From Prochlorococcus marinus str. MIT 9201 (GTDB taxonomy: Bacteria > Cyanobacteriota > Cyanobacteriia > PCC-6307 > Cyanobiaceae): a DNA stretch of 64,000 bases. Each line of letters starts with the position of its first letter. The first letter of the stretch is position 1. Positions 1 to 9,059 of this stretch are shown here, in pieces. The stretch is from the NCBI RefSeq assembly GCF_000759955.1, contig NZ_JNAL01000018.1, positions 235,564 through 299,563 on the forward strand, in the 5' to 3' direction. Below the pieces are notes generated by a model. The model had not been told where the DNA came from, searched no databases, and was given only the letters and a program-made list of their open reading frames with translations. The position numbers and the translations under genes were made by a program.

Positions 1-146
1 ATCATTGCTGTCAACCTCTTCACAGATATATTGGAATTAAATCAACAGCAAGAATTAGCATGAATTTCACAACAAATAAGGAAGAAATTGATTTATTTAT
101 AGAAAAATTAAAAGATACTATTGATTTTCTAAAAAGAAATTCTTAA
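1..146 (+). CDS. sufS: Cysteine desulfurase SufS, C-terminal end (partial)
   Basis: The window opens inside a gene; reading from base 3 gives 47 residues that begin HCCQPLHRYIGI and end KRNS before a TAA at 144-146. The HC-QPLH-R motif followed by a short STARIS strand is the C-terminal signature of group II cysteine desulfurases (SufS/CsdA), the PLP enzymes that take sulfur from cysteine for iron-sulfur cluster assembly. Only the last part of the small domain is visible; the PLP lysine and active-site cysteine lie outside the window. The last four bases overlap the end of the convergent S9 hydrolase gene. The family call rests on a short tail, so I am fairly but not fully sure. Confidence 0.8.
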   Translation, partial: HCCQPLHRYIGIKSTARISMNFTTNKEEIDLFIEKLKDTIDFLKRNS

Positions 147-2083
147 ATATTCAAAGCATTTTCTAAAAATTCCTGAGATTTTTGCATTACCGCTTCTTTA
201 TTTTCAAAATTTTTAAACCCATGCCCTTCGTTTTCAAAAAAAATAACTTCTGAACATTTATTATTCTGAATCAAAATTTGTTGAATTTTTAGAGTTTGTT
301 TATATGAAATAACTGTATCTTTTTTTCCATGAAACAATAAGATAGGTTTTTTTATTTTGTTAATGTGCTTTATTGGCGATCTATTTATATAATCATCATG
401 ATTCTTTTCATAATTTCCTACCAAAGAATTTAAATAATCTTTTTCAAACCTATGCGTGTTGTAATGCATATCCTTCAAATCAAGAACAGGATATTTACAA
501 ATTGCAGCTTTAAATATAGACCCATATAATAAACAATTTAGGGCGGTTAATCCACCAGCACTACTACCAAAAATTACCACTTTCTCACTATCAACTAGAT
601 CTGATTTGATTAATTCAAGAGCTAGTGCTTTGCAATCATAAGAATCAACAATACCCCACTTATGATTCAATCTATCTCTATATGCTTTACCAAATCCTGA
701 TGATCCTCCATAATTTACTTCAGCAACAAAAAATCCCTTCGAGGACCAAAATTGAACTTCAGAATTATAAGATCCATCAAAAAATGAAGTTGGTCCGCTA
801 TGAGCTCTAACGAGAAGTGGTGGCTTTATGAAATTATCTATAAGCGGTTTATAAAGAAAAGAATGAGTAGATTGATCTTCAAAACCTTTAAACCAAAATG
901 TCTCAGGTTTTGAACAATCTTTTATATGGTCAATAAAAATCTGCTCAGAAAAATTTGATAAAACTTTTTCTGCAAAATCAATTTCAAATACAATTCCCAA
1001 AAAATCAGATCCATAACCTTTAAAAAGAACTTTTTCCCCAAAAACGCTGAAATCACTTATTGAAGTAAAAGGAGTAGAAAATTCTTTTACGAATTCAAGA
1101 TCTTTATAGTGTTCAACTATTAAATTATTTTCTTTTTTTGCAAGGCAAAATAAATTTTTTTTAGTCCCTGAAAAAAATGTTATTCCAGAGACCCATTGTG
1201 GTACTCCATATTCAATCAAATTTCTTTCTACTCTTTTTTTTATAAAAATATTTTCAATTTCACGAACATCTAAAAATAATAAGTTCCACCATCCAGAACT
1301 ATCCTCAGAACATACTAAAAGTGTTTCACTTATCCAATAGGGTTGAAAAAAAGAAACGTTTTTATTTTTATTAATATTTTTATGTGAAAAATTTTTTATT
1401 TTATTTAATTGACCGTAAACATCTATTTCAGCAAAAAAAAGATCATTTTTTTCCCAAGGCATATATGGACTACCCCACTCTATCCAGGAAAGTAAATTAC
1501 CCTTTGGATTAGAAGATAAATCTCCAGCAAAATTATTGAATTTTTTTAGTATTTTAAGATCTTGATTTATTTCTTTTATATCTAGTGAGAAGAGAAAATC
1601 TCTTTTATTTATCTCAATTAAACCAATTAAAGTAGCCTTATTAATTAGGGAAAAACATCCATCAAAATTGCCCTCTATTGAATTAGTTAATTTTTTTTGG
1701 TTTCCTTTTGGCAAAACATAATTATCAGAATATTCAAGATTATTAATTTGAAAAACTTGAGTCCATAATGATTTAGATACTTGATCAATCCAAAATATAT
1801 ATATATTTTCACTATATTCAAAACATTTATATGACATGCCTCCATATCCATGAAAAGAGTTTTTGATACAAAACTTCTCTCCTGTAAGATTCTGAGGGCG
1901 CGATTTTTTTTTATTAAAAGGTCTTACAAAAATTGCATTTATTCCGTCTTTTTTCGCATTTATAGGTTCAATCCAGAAAATTAAATTTTTTACAAGTAAT
2001 AACTCTCTTTGAGAATTTTTTGATTTATTGAGTTCTTCACTTTTGTGTTTAATGTGATTTTTCATTGAACTCATAGCATTCAA
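143..2083 (-). CDS. Prolyl-oligopeptidase (S9) family serine hydrolase
   Basis: A 646-residue protein with the two-domain plan of S9 peptidases. The N-terminal ~390 residues are weakly conserved beta-rich sequence compatible with a propeller, and the C-terminal ~250 residues are an alpha/beta hydrolase. The nucleophile motif GSSAGG is at 506-511 (Ser508), the acid is Asp589 in HGKKDTV, and the catalytic histidine is His621 in ENEGHGF, so the triad is complete. No signal peptide is seen, which suggests a cytoplasmic acyl-aminoacyl- or dipeptidyl-peptidase-like enzyme. The substrate cannot be told from sequence. The gene is convergent with sufS (4-base overlap) and divergent from def, with 57 bases between the two starts. 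An alternative ATG lies four codons in. Confidence 0.85.
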   Translation of the reverse strand: MNAMSSMKNHIKHKSEELNKSKNSQRELLLVKNLIFWIEPINAKKDGINAIFVRPFNKKKSRPQNLTGEKFCIKNSFHGYGGMSYKCFEYSENIYIFWIDQVSKSLWTQVFQINNLEYSDNYVLPKGNQKKLTNSIEGNFDGCFSLINKATLIGLIEINKRDFLFSLDIKEINQDLKILKKFNNFAGDLSSNPKGNLLSWIEWGSPYMPWEKNDLFFAEIDVYGQLNKIKNFSHKNINKNKNVSFFQPYWISETLLVCSEDSSGWWNLLFLDVREIENIFIKKRVERNLIEYGVPQWVSGITFFSGTKKNLFCLAKKENNLIVEHYKDLEFVKEFSTPFTSISDFSVFGEKVLFKGYGSDFLGIVFEIDFAEKVLSNFSEQIFIDHIKDCSKPETFWFKGFEDQSTHSFLYKPLIDNFIKPPLLVRAHSGPTSFFDGSYNSEVQFWSSKGFFVAEVNYGGSSGFGKAYRDRLNHKWGIVDSYDCKALALELIKSDLVDSEKVVIFGSSAGGLTALNCLLYGSIFKAAICKYPVLDLKDMHYNTHRFEKDYLNSLVGNYEKNHDDYINRSPIKHINKIKKPILLFHGKKDTVISYKQTLKIQQILIQNNKCSEVIFFENEGHGFKNFENKEAVMQKSQEFLENALNI

Positions 2084-2140
2084 AGTTTCAAAATAATGTT
2101 ATTATTTTTATAGCTTAACCCTTAATTACAGCAACAAATA

Positions 2141-2746
2141 GTGGCAAATCATTTTTCACATCTGGCAAGAAAATCAAGGAATAATGTTTCTACTACTAAG
2201 GTTATAAAAGAAGCTATTGATAATCCACCTTTAGAAATATACAAACTTGGAAGTAAGACTTTAAGAACTACCGCTAAAAGAATAAGTAAAGTTGACATCG
2301 ATACAAGAAAACTTGCAAAAGAGATGCTCCAAAGCATGTATTCTGCAAAAGGGATAGGTTTAGCAGCTCCTCAAGTAGGTATTAGTAAAGAACTTTTAGT
2401 GATCGATATAAATTTTGAAGACTCTGCAGCAGAACCTCTAATTTTAATTAATCCAGAAATCACTGCTTATGGATCTACACTTAACTCTTATGAAGAGGGT
2501 TGCTTGAGTATTCCTGGTGTATATTTAAATGTCATCAGGCCATCTACCATAAAATTAAAGTTTAGAGATGAAATGGGAAGACCAAGAAAAATGAATGCTG
2601 ATGGACTCTTAGCTAGATGTATTCAGCATGAGGTCGATCACTTAAAAGGCGTACTTTTTGTTGACAGAGTAACTTCAAAGGAAGACCTAAAAAAAGAGCT
2701 AACAAAAGAGGGTTATAAAATGAAAGATGTTCTCCCAATTAGTTAA
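2141..2746 (+). CDS. def: Peptide deformylase
   Basis: Removes the N-formyl group from nascent proteins; a metalloenzyme of the cytoplasm that works at the ribosome exit. All three family motifs are intact: GIGLAAPQVG (71-80), EEGCLSIP (118-125, metal ligand Cys121) and QHEVDHLKG (162-170, ligands His163 and His167 with catalytic Glu164). The product is 201 residues, normal for the class with a ~30-residue N-terminal extension. The start is GTG at 2141. It is divergent from the S9 hydrolase and followed after 14 bases by the HIT gene, so the two are probably co-transcribed. Confidence 0.97.
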   Translation: MANHFSHLARKSRNNVSTTKVIKEAIDNPPLEIYKLGSKTLRTTAKRISKVDIDTRKLAKEMLQSMYSAKGIGLAAPQVGISKELLVIDINFEDSAAEPLILINPEITAYGSTLNSYEEGCLSIPGVYLNVIRPSTIKLKFRDEMGRPRKMNADGLLARCIQHEVDHLKGVLFVDRVTSKEDLKKELTKEGYKMKDVLPIS

Positions 2747-2760
2747 TTCAAAAATCTTAA

Positions 2761-3102
2761 ATGACTGAAACTACAATTTTCTCCAAAATAATCAATGGAG
2801 AAATTCCATGCGAAAAGCTTCATGATGATGAATATTGTATTGCATTTAATGATATTTCAGCTCAAGCTCCAGTCCATTTTTTAGTGATCCCCAAAAAGCC
2901 CATAGTAAGTTTATATGAGTGTATGGTAGAGGATGTAAATTTACTAGGCCATCTATTGTTTATAGGAAGCAAAATAGCGAAGTCCAAAAACTTGAGTAAT
3001 TGGAGAACTGTAATTAATACTGGAGAAGAATCCGGACAAACAGTTTTTCATTTACACATACATTTCTTATCAGGCAGAAAAATGAAATGGCCTCCAGGCT
3101 AA
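2761..3102 (+). CDS. HIT-family protein (Hint-type nucleotide hydrolase/transferase)
   Basis: A 113-residue protein of the usual Hint length. It starts with the family's TIFSKIINGEIP-like strand and ends with the histidine triad His97-Leu-His99-Ile-His101. Hint proteins bind purine nucleotides and hydrolyse phosphoramidates such as AMP-lysine or AMP-NH2; the central histidine of the triad is the nucleophile. It lies 14 bases after def and about 50 bases before a small unknown gene on the same strand. The cellular substrate in cyanobacteria is not established, so I give no gene symbol. Confidence 0.95.
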   Translation: MTETTIFSKIINGEIPCEKLHDDEYCIAFNDISAQAPVHFLVIPKKPIVSLYECMVEDVNLLGHLLFIGSKIAKSKNLSNWRTVINTGEESGQTVFHLHIHFLSGRKMKWPPG

Positions 3103-3149
3103 AACTCTCGAAAAAATTGTTTATTGGCTATAAGTAAGTAAAAAATAAA

Positions 3150-3428
3150 ATGAATACACCAAATTCTTTAAATACACAATCCAAAAATTTATTAAATTTA
3201 ATCTTAAAAAATTGGGAGGAATTAGACGATTCAATCAAAACTAAGTTAATAAAAATTTGGAGCGTTTTAACTTATAAATGGCAATTACAAATTTTATTTA
3301 ATTTGCCTTTTCTGTTTTGGTGGGCATTAGATAAATCTTTTCCAAAAATACATGAGTTTGATGCAACAATCTTGAATTACCTAAATTTACCTGAGTGGGC
3401 ACTTTCATTTATTGGCTTTGGTCAATAG
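3150..3428 (+). CDS. Small conserved-looking protein of unknown function
   Basis: A 92-residue protein I do not recognise. The first half is polar and helical (NSLNTQSKNLLNLILKNWEE...). From about residue 45 it becomes hydrophobic and rich in W, F and L (LFNLPFLFWWALDKSF), compatible with one membrane-associated helix. It ends with an aromatic stretch that could lie at a membrane surface. There are no cysteines or obvious catalytic motifs. It sits between the HIT gene and the ABC transporter in the same direction, 42 bases before the latter. Codon use matches its neighbours, which argues for a real gene. Confidence 0.7.
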   Translation: MNTPNSLNTQSKNLLNLILKNWEELDDSIKTKLIKIWSVLTYKWQLQILFNLPFLFWWALDKSFPKIHEFDATILNYLNLPEWALSFIGFGQ

Positions 3429-3470
3429 AATGCTAAAAGTTATAATTTAATTTATAAAACTAGTCGAGTA

Positions 3471-5453
3471 ATGAATAAAAAAGTTAATAATAAATCCAAA
3501 ATATCGTACCAATTACAAAAATTAAGGAAACTATCTCAGCCATTTTTTCTTCCAATAGATCAATGCAATGGATTTCAATTCATATGGCTTTTGATTTCTC
3601 TTTTATTTTGCGTTGGTGGAGTAGTACTTGTTGGTCTTACAGGAATAATTAGTTTTTTTGAAAGCTTTCAACCAATTTTTCTTGAAAAGTATTTTGGAGG
3701 TGTAGTAAGTACTGTTAATTCAATTTGGGCTGGTAGCTGGGGATTACTTTTCTCTGCCTTATTTCTAATTGGATCAGGCAGCTTTTTTAGCTTAAGACGT
3801 CAATTAAAAAACCGTAGATGGTTGCATTGGTTATTCCTTGCGATAATTGTATTAATGCTTTTAGCTGTCAACGGAATAAACGCAGGTATTGGATTTATAG
3901 CAAGAGATTTAACAAATGCTTTAGTAGAAAAACAAGAAGATGGGTTTTATCGGATATTGGGGATTTACGCTTGTTGTTTCGCTGTGGCTCTACCAATACG
4001 TGTTTCCCAAATATTTTTTACATATAAGTTAGGAATAATTTGGAGAGAATGGCTTTCAAAAAGTTTAGTTAAAGATTACATGACTAATAAAGCTTATTAC
4101 CAATTAAATCCCAACGATGAAGAACAAACTGATGTAGATAATCCTGATCAAAGGATCACAGATGATACCAGAGCTTTTACGGGGCAAAGCCTTTCTTTTA
4201 CATTAGGTATTTTTGATGCACTACTAACATTTTCACTTAATATTCTTATTTTATGGAGTATTAGTACAACACTTACTCTTTCTTTATTTGGTTATGCAGC
4301 ATTTGCAACTTCTATCCTTTTAATTGCTGGAAAAAATCTTGTAAAAATTGACTTTGATCAACTCAGATATGAAGCAGATTTTCGATATGGCTTAGTACAT
4401 ATTAGAGATAATGCTGAATCAATAGCCTTTTACTCTGGAGAAAATCCTGAGCGAAGTGAAACTGAAAGGCGCTTAGGAGAAGTAGTTAGAAACTTTAATT
4501 TATTGATTATATGGAGAGTAATAATCGACGTTATGAGAAGATCCATTAATTATGCAGGAAATTTCTTTCCATATTTAATAATGGCAATCCCTTACTTTAG
4601 AGGTGATATTGATTATGGACGCTTTATTCAGGCAAGCTTTGCATTTGGGATGGTCGAAGGTTCATTATTTTTCATAGTTAATCAAATAGAAGAACTAGCA
4701 AAATTTACTGCTGGGATTGGGAGACTAGAAGGATTTCAATCAAAAGTAGAATCTATTAGTCAAACTAGCCCAACAAGTAATCAAAACGTTATTTCAAATT
4801 ACCCCTCAATTCTTATTAATAATGCTGACCTTTGCCCACCAGGATCAAATAAAACGATAATTAAAAATTTAAATTTAAGCATCGACAATAATCAATCACT
4901 TTTGGTTGTAGGACCATCTGGATGTGGAAAAACGTCATTACTAAGAATGATTAGTGGTTTATGGGAACCCGATCATGGAGTAATAAAAAAACCAAAAATT
5001 GGAGAATTATTATTCATACCTCAAAAACCCTACATGTTGCTAGGTTCTTTAAGAGAACAATTATGTTATCCCACAGAAGTTAAGAAATTTAGCGATGAAC
5101 ATCTTACTTCTGTGCTTCATGAAGTAAACTTAAACACTTTAGTAGATCGATATCCCAATCTTGATATCAAACAAGATTGGCCAAGAATTCTTTCATTAGG
5201 CGAGCAGCAAAGATTAGCTTTTGCAAGGCTCTTACTTAATTCTCCAAGATTTGCAGTACTTGATGAGGCTACAAGTGCTTTAGATATTGATACAGAAAAA
5301 AAACTATATAGTTTACTAAAGGAACGAGAACTTTCTCTTATTAGTGTTGGACATAGACCTAGCTTAAAAGATTTTCATGAAAATATATTAGAATTGAATG
5401 GAAAAGGAGACTGGAAATTATTGACTTCTGATAAGTATAATTTTAAGGACTAG
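3471..5453 (+). CDS. ABC transporter, fused membrane and ATPase domains (ABCD/SbmA-BacA-like)
   Basis: A 660-residue half-transporter with about six membrane helices over residues 35-420 and a nucleotide-binding domain at the C-terminus. Walker A GPSGCGKTS is at 481-489, the signature is LSLGEQQR (about 574-581) and Walker B with D-loop is FAVLDEATSALD (about 592-603). The cytoplasmic loop NPDQRITDD is the EAA-like motif typical of the ABC_membrane_2 group, which holds peroxisomal ABCD fatty-acyl exporters and bacterial SbmA/BacA/YddA peptide or vitamin transporters. The substrate is unknown; long-chain acyl compounds or vitamin-like molecules would fit the family. The protein should work as a homodimer in the inner or thylakoid membrane. 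Nine bases separate it from the Hli gene. Confidence 0.92.
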   Translation: MNKKVNNKSKISYQLQKLRKLSQPFFLPIDQCNGFQFIWLLISLLFCVGGVVLVGLTGIISFFESFQPIFLEKYFGGVVSTVNSIWAGSWGLLFSALFLIGSGSFFSLRRQLKNRRWLHWLFLAIIVLMLLAVNGINAGIGFIARDLTNALVEKQEDGFYRILGIYACCFAVALPIRVSQIFFTYKLGIIWREWLSKSLVKDYMTNKAYYQLNPNDEEQTDVDNPDQRITDDTRAFTGQSLSFTLGIFDALLTFSLNILILWSISTTLTLSLFGYAAFATSILLIAGKNLVKIDFDQLRYEADFRYGLVHIRDNAESIAFYSGENPERSETERRLGEVVRNFNLLIIWRVIIDVMRRSINYAGNFFPYLIMAIPYFRGDIDYGRFIQASFAFGMVEGSLFFIVNQIEELAKFTAGIGRLEGFQSKVESISQTSPTSNQNVISNYPSILINNADLCPPGSNKTIIKNLNLSIDNNQSLLVVGPSGCGKTSLLRMISGLWEPDHGVIKKPKIGELLFIPQKPYMLLGSLREQLCYPTEVKKFSDEHLTSVLHEVNLNTLVDRYPNLDIKQDWPRILSLGEQQRLAFARLLLNSPRFAVLDEATSALDIDTEKKLYSLLKERELSLISVGHRPSLKDFHENILELNGKGDWKLLTSDKYNFKD

Positions 5454-5461
5454 AAAAAAAA

Positions 5462-5737
5462 ATGAATCCTAAAGAAGAGCAAACTAATTCAGAAGTCACT
5501 AATTTAGATAATGAGAGTTGTGTAAAACAACAGCAAGATCCAAACTACATCAACGAACAAATTGGTGACAATAAATTAGATGAAAAATCTATAGAAATTA
5601 ATGATGAATATAAATTTGGATGGAGTAGTTATTCTGAAATAACTAATGGAAGATTTGCAATGATTGGCTTTCTTACAATAATATTAATTGAATTGTTTAG
5701 TAAACAATCGTTTTTAAAATGGGCAGGAATCTTATAA
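5462..5737 (+). CDS. High-light-inducible (Hli/SCP) protein with long N-terminal extension
   Basis: A 91-residue protein whose last 40 residues carry the one-helix chlorophyll a/b-binding signature EITNGRFAMIGF (59-70), with the chlorophyll-ligand residues Glu59, Asn62 and Arg64. Hli proteins bind chlorophyll and carotenoid near photosystem II and quench excess energy. The first ~50 residues are acidic, Q/N-rich and probably disordered, longer than in the minimal Hli proteins. It lies 9 bases after the ABC transporter gene, so it may be read with it. The gene ends exactly where the convergent ycf66 gene ends. Confidence 0.92.
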   Translation: MNPKEEQTNSEVTNLDNESCVKQQQDPNYINEQIGDNKLDEKSIEINDEYKFGWSSYSEITNGRFAMIGFLTIILIELFSKQSFLKWAGIL

Positions 5738-6667
5738 TTAATCATCAAATCTAGAACTGTTATCTCTAGGTTTCTTCTTGTTTGTTCCAACGTTATACCT
5801 ACTATTTTGATTTTTTGAACTTGATCTAGCTGAGGAGCTTACTCTACGAATCTCACGTGGTTTTTTTGCTTGATTAGCATCTTTAAATGAAGCATCTTCT
5901 ATTTGAGCTGGTGAAGTTTGCTGCCTAATAGGAGATCTAGTAGGTTTCTTTCTTGATGTAGAGGATTCATCAAGAGTGGAGATATTATCTTGTCTCGAAA
6001 CTGTACGATTCATTCTGGGTCTTGAACCTGTTTTAACTTCATCGCGAGATAAATTTCGTCTCTCACCAAAGTTATTTGTTGCTGGTTGGCTAATATTTCT
6101 GTCTTGAGAAGTCTGCCTTCTTCTTCTTATAGGTTCATCATTTTCAAATTGACTTATTTCCCTTGTAGATGACCTGCTTCTACTTGCTGCTGCAGAGGGT
6201 ATAGCTCTTGAAACATTCCTCCTACGAGATCTCCCCTCCGAATAGTCTTCTTCAAAGTCATCTTCTTGAGGTTTAAATCTTCTGGATGGTCTTTCTGATT
6301 CTTCAAACCTATCGTAATCGTCATTAAATCTGCCTCTAGAATTTCTGGGACCGTCAGAAATAGGGTCATCATCAAAATAAGATGACCTTCTAGCTTGATC
6401 AGTTGCAACTCCCCTTAATCGCACACTTTCATATGCGAAGAAAACTGTAGTTCCTGCTAATAAAAACTGACCAAACTGAAGGATAGGATCTAACCTCCAG
6501 CCTTGAAAAAATAATATTCCTCCGCACAAAAGTCCTATTGCTGCGAAGAAAACATCATAATCCCTTGCTAAGGCAGGCTTAAAGGACCTCAAAAAATAAA
6601 GGCCTCCTCCACATACTGCGAGAACTATACCAACAATACTGGCCCAATTGAGACTAGCATTGACCAC
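5738..6667 (-). CDS. ycf66: Ycf66-like membrane protein
   Basis: The first ~85 residues hold three hydrophobic segments and the LNWASIVGIVLAVCGGGLYF and RDYDVFFAAIGLLCGGILFF-type stretches that I recognise as the Ycf66 N-terminal domain, conserved in cyanobacteria and some plastids. The remaining ~220 residues are low complexity, rich in Arg, Ser, Asp and Asn (for example EPIRRRRQTSQDRN), and likely a disordered cytoplasmic or stromal tail. The function of Ycf66 is unknown; plastid distribution suggests a link to photosynthesis. It lies downstream of psbX on the same strand with 78 bases between them. Confidence 0.88.
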   Translation of the reverse strand: MVNASLNWASIVGIVLAVCGGGLYFLRSFKPALARDYDVFFAAIGLLCGGILFFQGWRLDPILQFGQFLLAGTTVFFAYESVRLRGVATDQARRSSYFDDDPISDGPRNSRGRFNDDYDRFEESERPSRRFKPQEDDFEEDYSEGRSRRRNVSRAIPSAAASRSRSSTREISQFENDEPIRRRRQTSQDRNISQPATNNFGERRNLSRDEVKTGSRPRMNRTVSRQDNISTLDESSTSRKKPTRSPIRQQTSPAQIEDASFKDANQAKKPREIRRVSSSARSSSKNQNSRYNVGTNKKKPRDNSSRFDD

Positions 6668-6745
6668 ATTCTTTCTCCAAAATTTATTTTTAAAGGGTTA
6701 TTTATATCCCCTCTATATATAGTGTACTTAAAACTTCTACAAAAA

Positions 6746-6931
6746 CTAGCGTCTTCCGGTAGAAGTACGATCTAAGGAATCTTTCTGGCTAACAAAAATC
6801 AAAAATGCAGTGGCTGGAATAACGATAATTACGGCAGCCGCAATAAAACTACCTATCATCCCAACTGCGGAATTATTTGCAACTTCAGCAGAAAAATCTG
6901 CGGCTAGTAATAAATTTGAGATTTGAAACAC
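6746..6931 (-). CDS. psbX: Photosystem II protein PsbX
   Basis: A 61-residue single-pass protein of the type I recognise as Prochlorococcus/Synechococcus PsbX. A short N-terminal segment ([20 protein letters not shown]) is followed by a strongly hydrophobic helix ([20 protein letters not shown], about 27-46) and a charged tail [14 protein letters not shown]. PsbX is a low-molecular-weight subunit of photosystem II near cytochrome b559 and the QB site in the thylakoid membrane. It is upstream of ycf66 and divergent from the YggT gene; the 81-base gap between starts should hold both promoters. Confidence 0.9.
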   Translation of the reverse strand: MFQISNLLLAADFSAEVANNSAVGMIGSFIAAAVIIVIPATAFLIFVSQKDSLDRTSTGRR

Positions 6932-7012
6932 TTTTAAAATATTAAATTCTCAATTTATAATACGAATTAAATACGTTTCAATGGGTTATTTATTAAGATG
7001 AATTAAATAATT

Positions 7013-7327
7013 GTGATTTCCTTGCTTATCAACTCTCTTCAAATTTTAGATATTAGTTTAGGAATTTCTCTTTCATATCTAACTATAGTTTTTTTAATAA
7101 GATTAATACTTACTTGGTACCCCAAAATTGACTTAAGTAAAGGTTTATGGTTATTAATTTCAATACCTTCAAGCTCTATTCTTAACTTAACAAGAAAACT
7201 AATTCCTCCTATTGGAGGCGTTGATGTTGGACCAGTAATTTGGATCGGAGTTATAAGCTTTTTAAGAGAAATTTTAGTCGGTCAGCAAGGGCTTATAAAA
7301 CTTGCATTACATACACATATTTCATAG
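7013..7327 (+). CDS. YggT-family integral membrane protein
   Basis: A 104-residue protein with two hydrophobic helices (about 12-33 and 74-90) around the conserved linker RLILTWYPKID...LTRKLIPPIGGVDVGPVIW, which is the YGGT family signature. YggT proteins act in membrane organisation; the cyanobacterial and plastid relatives (YlmG/CCB3 group) are linked to nucleoid distribution, division or cytochrome b6 maturation. The start is a GTG at 7013; the nearest upstream ATG is stopped within three codons. It is convergent with accC, with 18 bases between the stops. Confidence 0.9.
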   Translation: MISLLINSLQILDISLGISLSYLTIVFLIRLILTWYPKIDLSKGLWLLISIPSSSILNLTRKLIPPIGGVDVGPVIWIGVISFLREILVGQQGLIKLALHTHIS

Positions 7328-7345
7328 AAATCATTTAGTTATTGC

Positions 7346-8692
7346 TCAGTAATTTGGCAATAATTCTTCTTCTACATATTTAGTATGTATCTTACCCTGC
7401 TTAAATTTGGATTTATTCAGTAAGGTGAGATGAAAGTTAATTGTTGTAGGAATGCCAGTTACTGCACATTCATTTAAAGCCCTATTCATACGCTTAATTG
7501 CAGTATTACGATCTTTTCCCCAGACTATTAATTTACCAATTAATGAGTCATAGAAAGGAGGTATTTCATAGCCTGTATAAACATGACTATCAACCCTTAC
7601 ACCGGGGCCACCAGGAGGAAGCCACCCAGTTATTTTGCCTGGTGATGGTCGGAAATTGTGAGAAGGATCTTCAGCATTGATTCTACACTCAATAGCATGG
7701 CCATTTAAATGGATATCATCCTGATTAAATTCCAAGTTTGCTCCGCTTGCGATTTTAATTTGCTCAGCTATTAAATCAACTCCCGTAACCATTTCAGTAA
7801 CAGGATGTTCAACTTGAATCCTAGTATTCATTTCCATAAAATAAAAATTATCATCATCAACTAAAAATTCAACTGTACCAGCTCCTTCGTAACCGATACT
7901 TTTTGCAGCAGCAATAGCTGCATTCCCCATTTTTTTTCTTAACTCAGTATTAATTGCAGGACTAGGAGACTCTTCTAGTAACTTCTGATGTCTTCTTTGA
8001 ACTGAACAATCTCGCTCTCCTAAATGAACAACATTACCGGACCTATCCGCCAAAATTTGAATTTCTACATGTCTTGGCTTCTTTATAAATTTCTCCATAT
8101 ATAAACCATCATTACCAAAAGCTGCTTCTGCTTCACCTTGAGCTGCTTTAAACATTTTTTCAAGATTATCAGAGTTTTCAACCAACCTCATACCTCTTCC
8201 ACCTCCTCCAGCAGTTGCTTTAATAATTACCGGATAGCCGATTTCATCTGCTAATTTATAAGCCTCATCAACGTTAGATAACAAGCCTTTACTACCAGGT
8301 ACTGTTGGAACTCCAACTGCTTCCATAGTTTCTTTTGCTGTAGATTTATCTCCCATAGATCTAATAGCTTTAGGAGATGGACCAATAAAAACTATGCCGT
8401 GATCGTTACACATCTCGGCAAATTTATCATTTTCAGCAAGAAATCCATACCCAGGATGAATAGCATCAACTCCTCTCGATGTAGCAGCAGCAAGTATATT
8501 TGGAATATTTAAATAACTCTTATTACTTAATGAATCTCCGACACAAACCGCTTCATCAGCAAGCTGAACATGCAATGCTTTTTTATCTACAGTGCTATAA
8601 ACTGCTACGGTTGCAATACCTAGTTCCCTACAACTTCTGACAATTCGTAAAGCTATTTCTCCACGATTAGCAATTAAAACTTTTTCAACCAT
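7346..8692 (-). CDS. accC: Biotin carboxylase subunit of acetyl-CoA carboxylase
   Basis: A 448-residue biotin carboxylase, normal length. It opens with [16 protein letters not shown], has the ATP-grasp glycine loop [10 protein letters not shown], the [13 protein letters not shown] segment and the catalytic region [14 protein letters not shown] with the Arg and Glu used for carboxyl transfer. It uses ATP and bicarbonate to carboxylate the biotin on AccB, the first step of fatty-acid synthesis in the cytoplasm. accB is in this window at 47274-47780, so the two subunits are encoded far apart. No frame disruption is seen. Confidence 0.98.
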   Translation of the reverse strand: MVEKVLIANRGEIALRIVRSCRELGIATVAVYSTVDKKALHVQLADEAVCVGDSLSNKSYLNIPNILAAATSRGVDAIHPGYGFLAENDKFAEMCNDHGIVFIGPSPKAIRSMGDKSTAKETMEAVGVPTVPGSKGLLSNVDEAYKLADEIGYPVIIKATAGGGGRGMRLVENSDNLEKMFKAAQGEAEAAFGNDGLYMEKFIKKPRHVEIQILADRSGNVVHLGERDCSVQRRHQKLLEESPSPAINTELRKKMGNAAIAAAKSIGYEGAGTVEFLVDDDNFYFMEMNTRIQVEHPVTEMVTGVDLIAEQIKIASGANLEFNQDDIHLNGHAIECRINAEDPSHNFRPSPGKITGWLPPGGPGVRVDSHVYTGYEIPPFYDSLIGKLIVWGKDRNTAIKRMNRALNECAVTGIPTTINFHLTLLNKSKFKQGKIHTKYVEEELLPNY

Positions 8693-8952
8693 TATGAAAA
8701 TTAAATTGAAGAAATGAAATGACTTAAAATAAAAAATTATTTGCCAAAGTATTCAACAAAATTTTTTAGTGATCAGAGGACATTTTTTACAATACAACCT
8801 CGAACGTTATATATGTATAAATATTTTTTTTATGCAATAGAAAAATTATTCATGATATTTAAAAATACTCTTTTAGAACTACATGCTTATTTCAGCCAAT
8901 AATGTATGATATTTTAGAGGTTTTGGTATATCAAGGTTGCTAAAAACCCTTT

Positions 8953-9034
8953 GCGGACGTGGCGGAATTGGTAGACGCGCACGTCTAAGGAGCGTGTGGC
9001 TTCGGCCTTGCGAGTTCAAGTCTCGCCGTCCGCA
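8953..9034 (+). tRNA. tRNA-Leu, anticodon AAG
   Basis: A complete 82-base class II tRNA. The acceptor stem GCGGACG (8953-8959) pairs with CGTCCGC (9027-9033), with A9034 as discriminator. The D-arm carries GGAATTGGTAGAC and the T-arm GCGAG-TTCAAGT-CTCGC. The long variable arm contains GGC-TTC-GGCC, as in leucine tRNAs. With the anticodon stem CACGT/GCGTG the seven-base loop is CTAAGGA, so U33 is followed by AAG. Adenosine at position 34 is uncommon in bacterial leucine tRNAs and would need deamination to inosine to read CUC or CUA. CCA is not encoded. Confidence 0.93.
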
Positions 9035-9059
9035 TTTAATGTATTCTGGTTTAACTGCA

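Noticed and set aside
8937..9038. Upstream extension of the LpxB-like frame through tRNA-Leu
   Set aside because: The extra N-terminus is just translated tRNA sequence; in-frame ATGs at 9039 and 9060 give natural starts.
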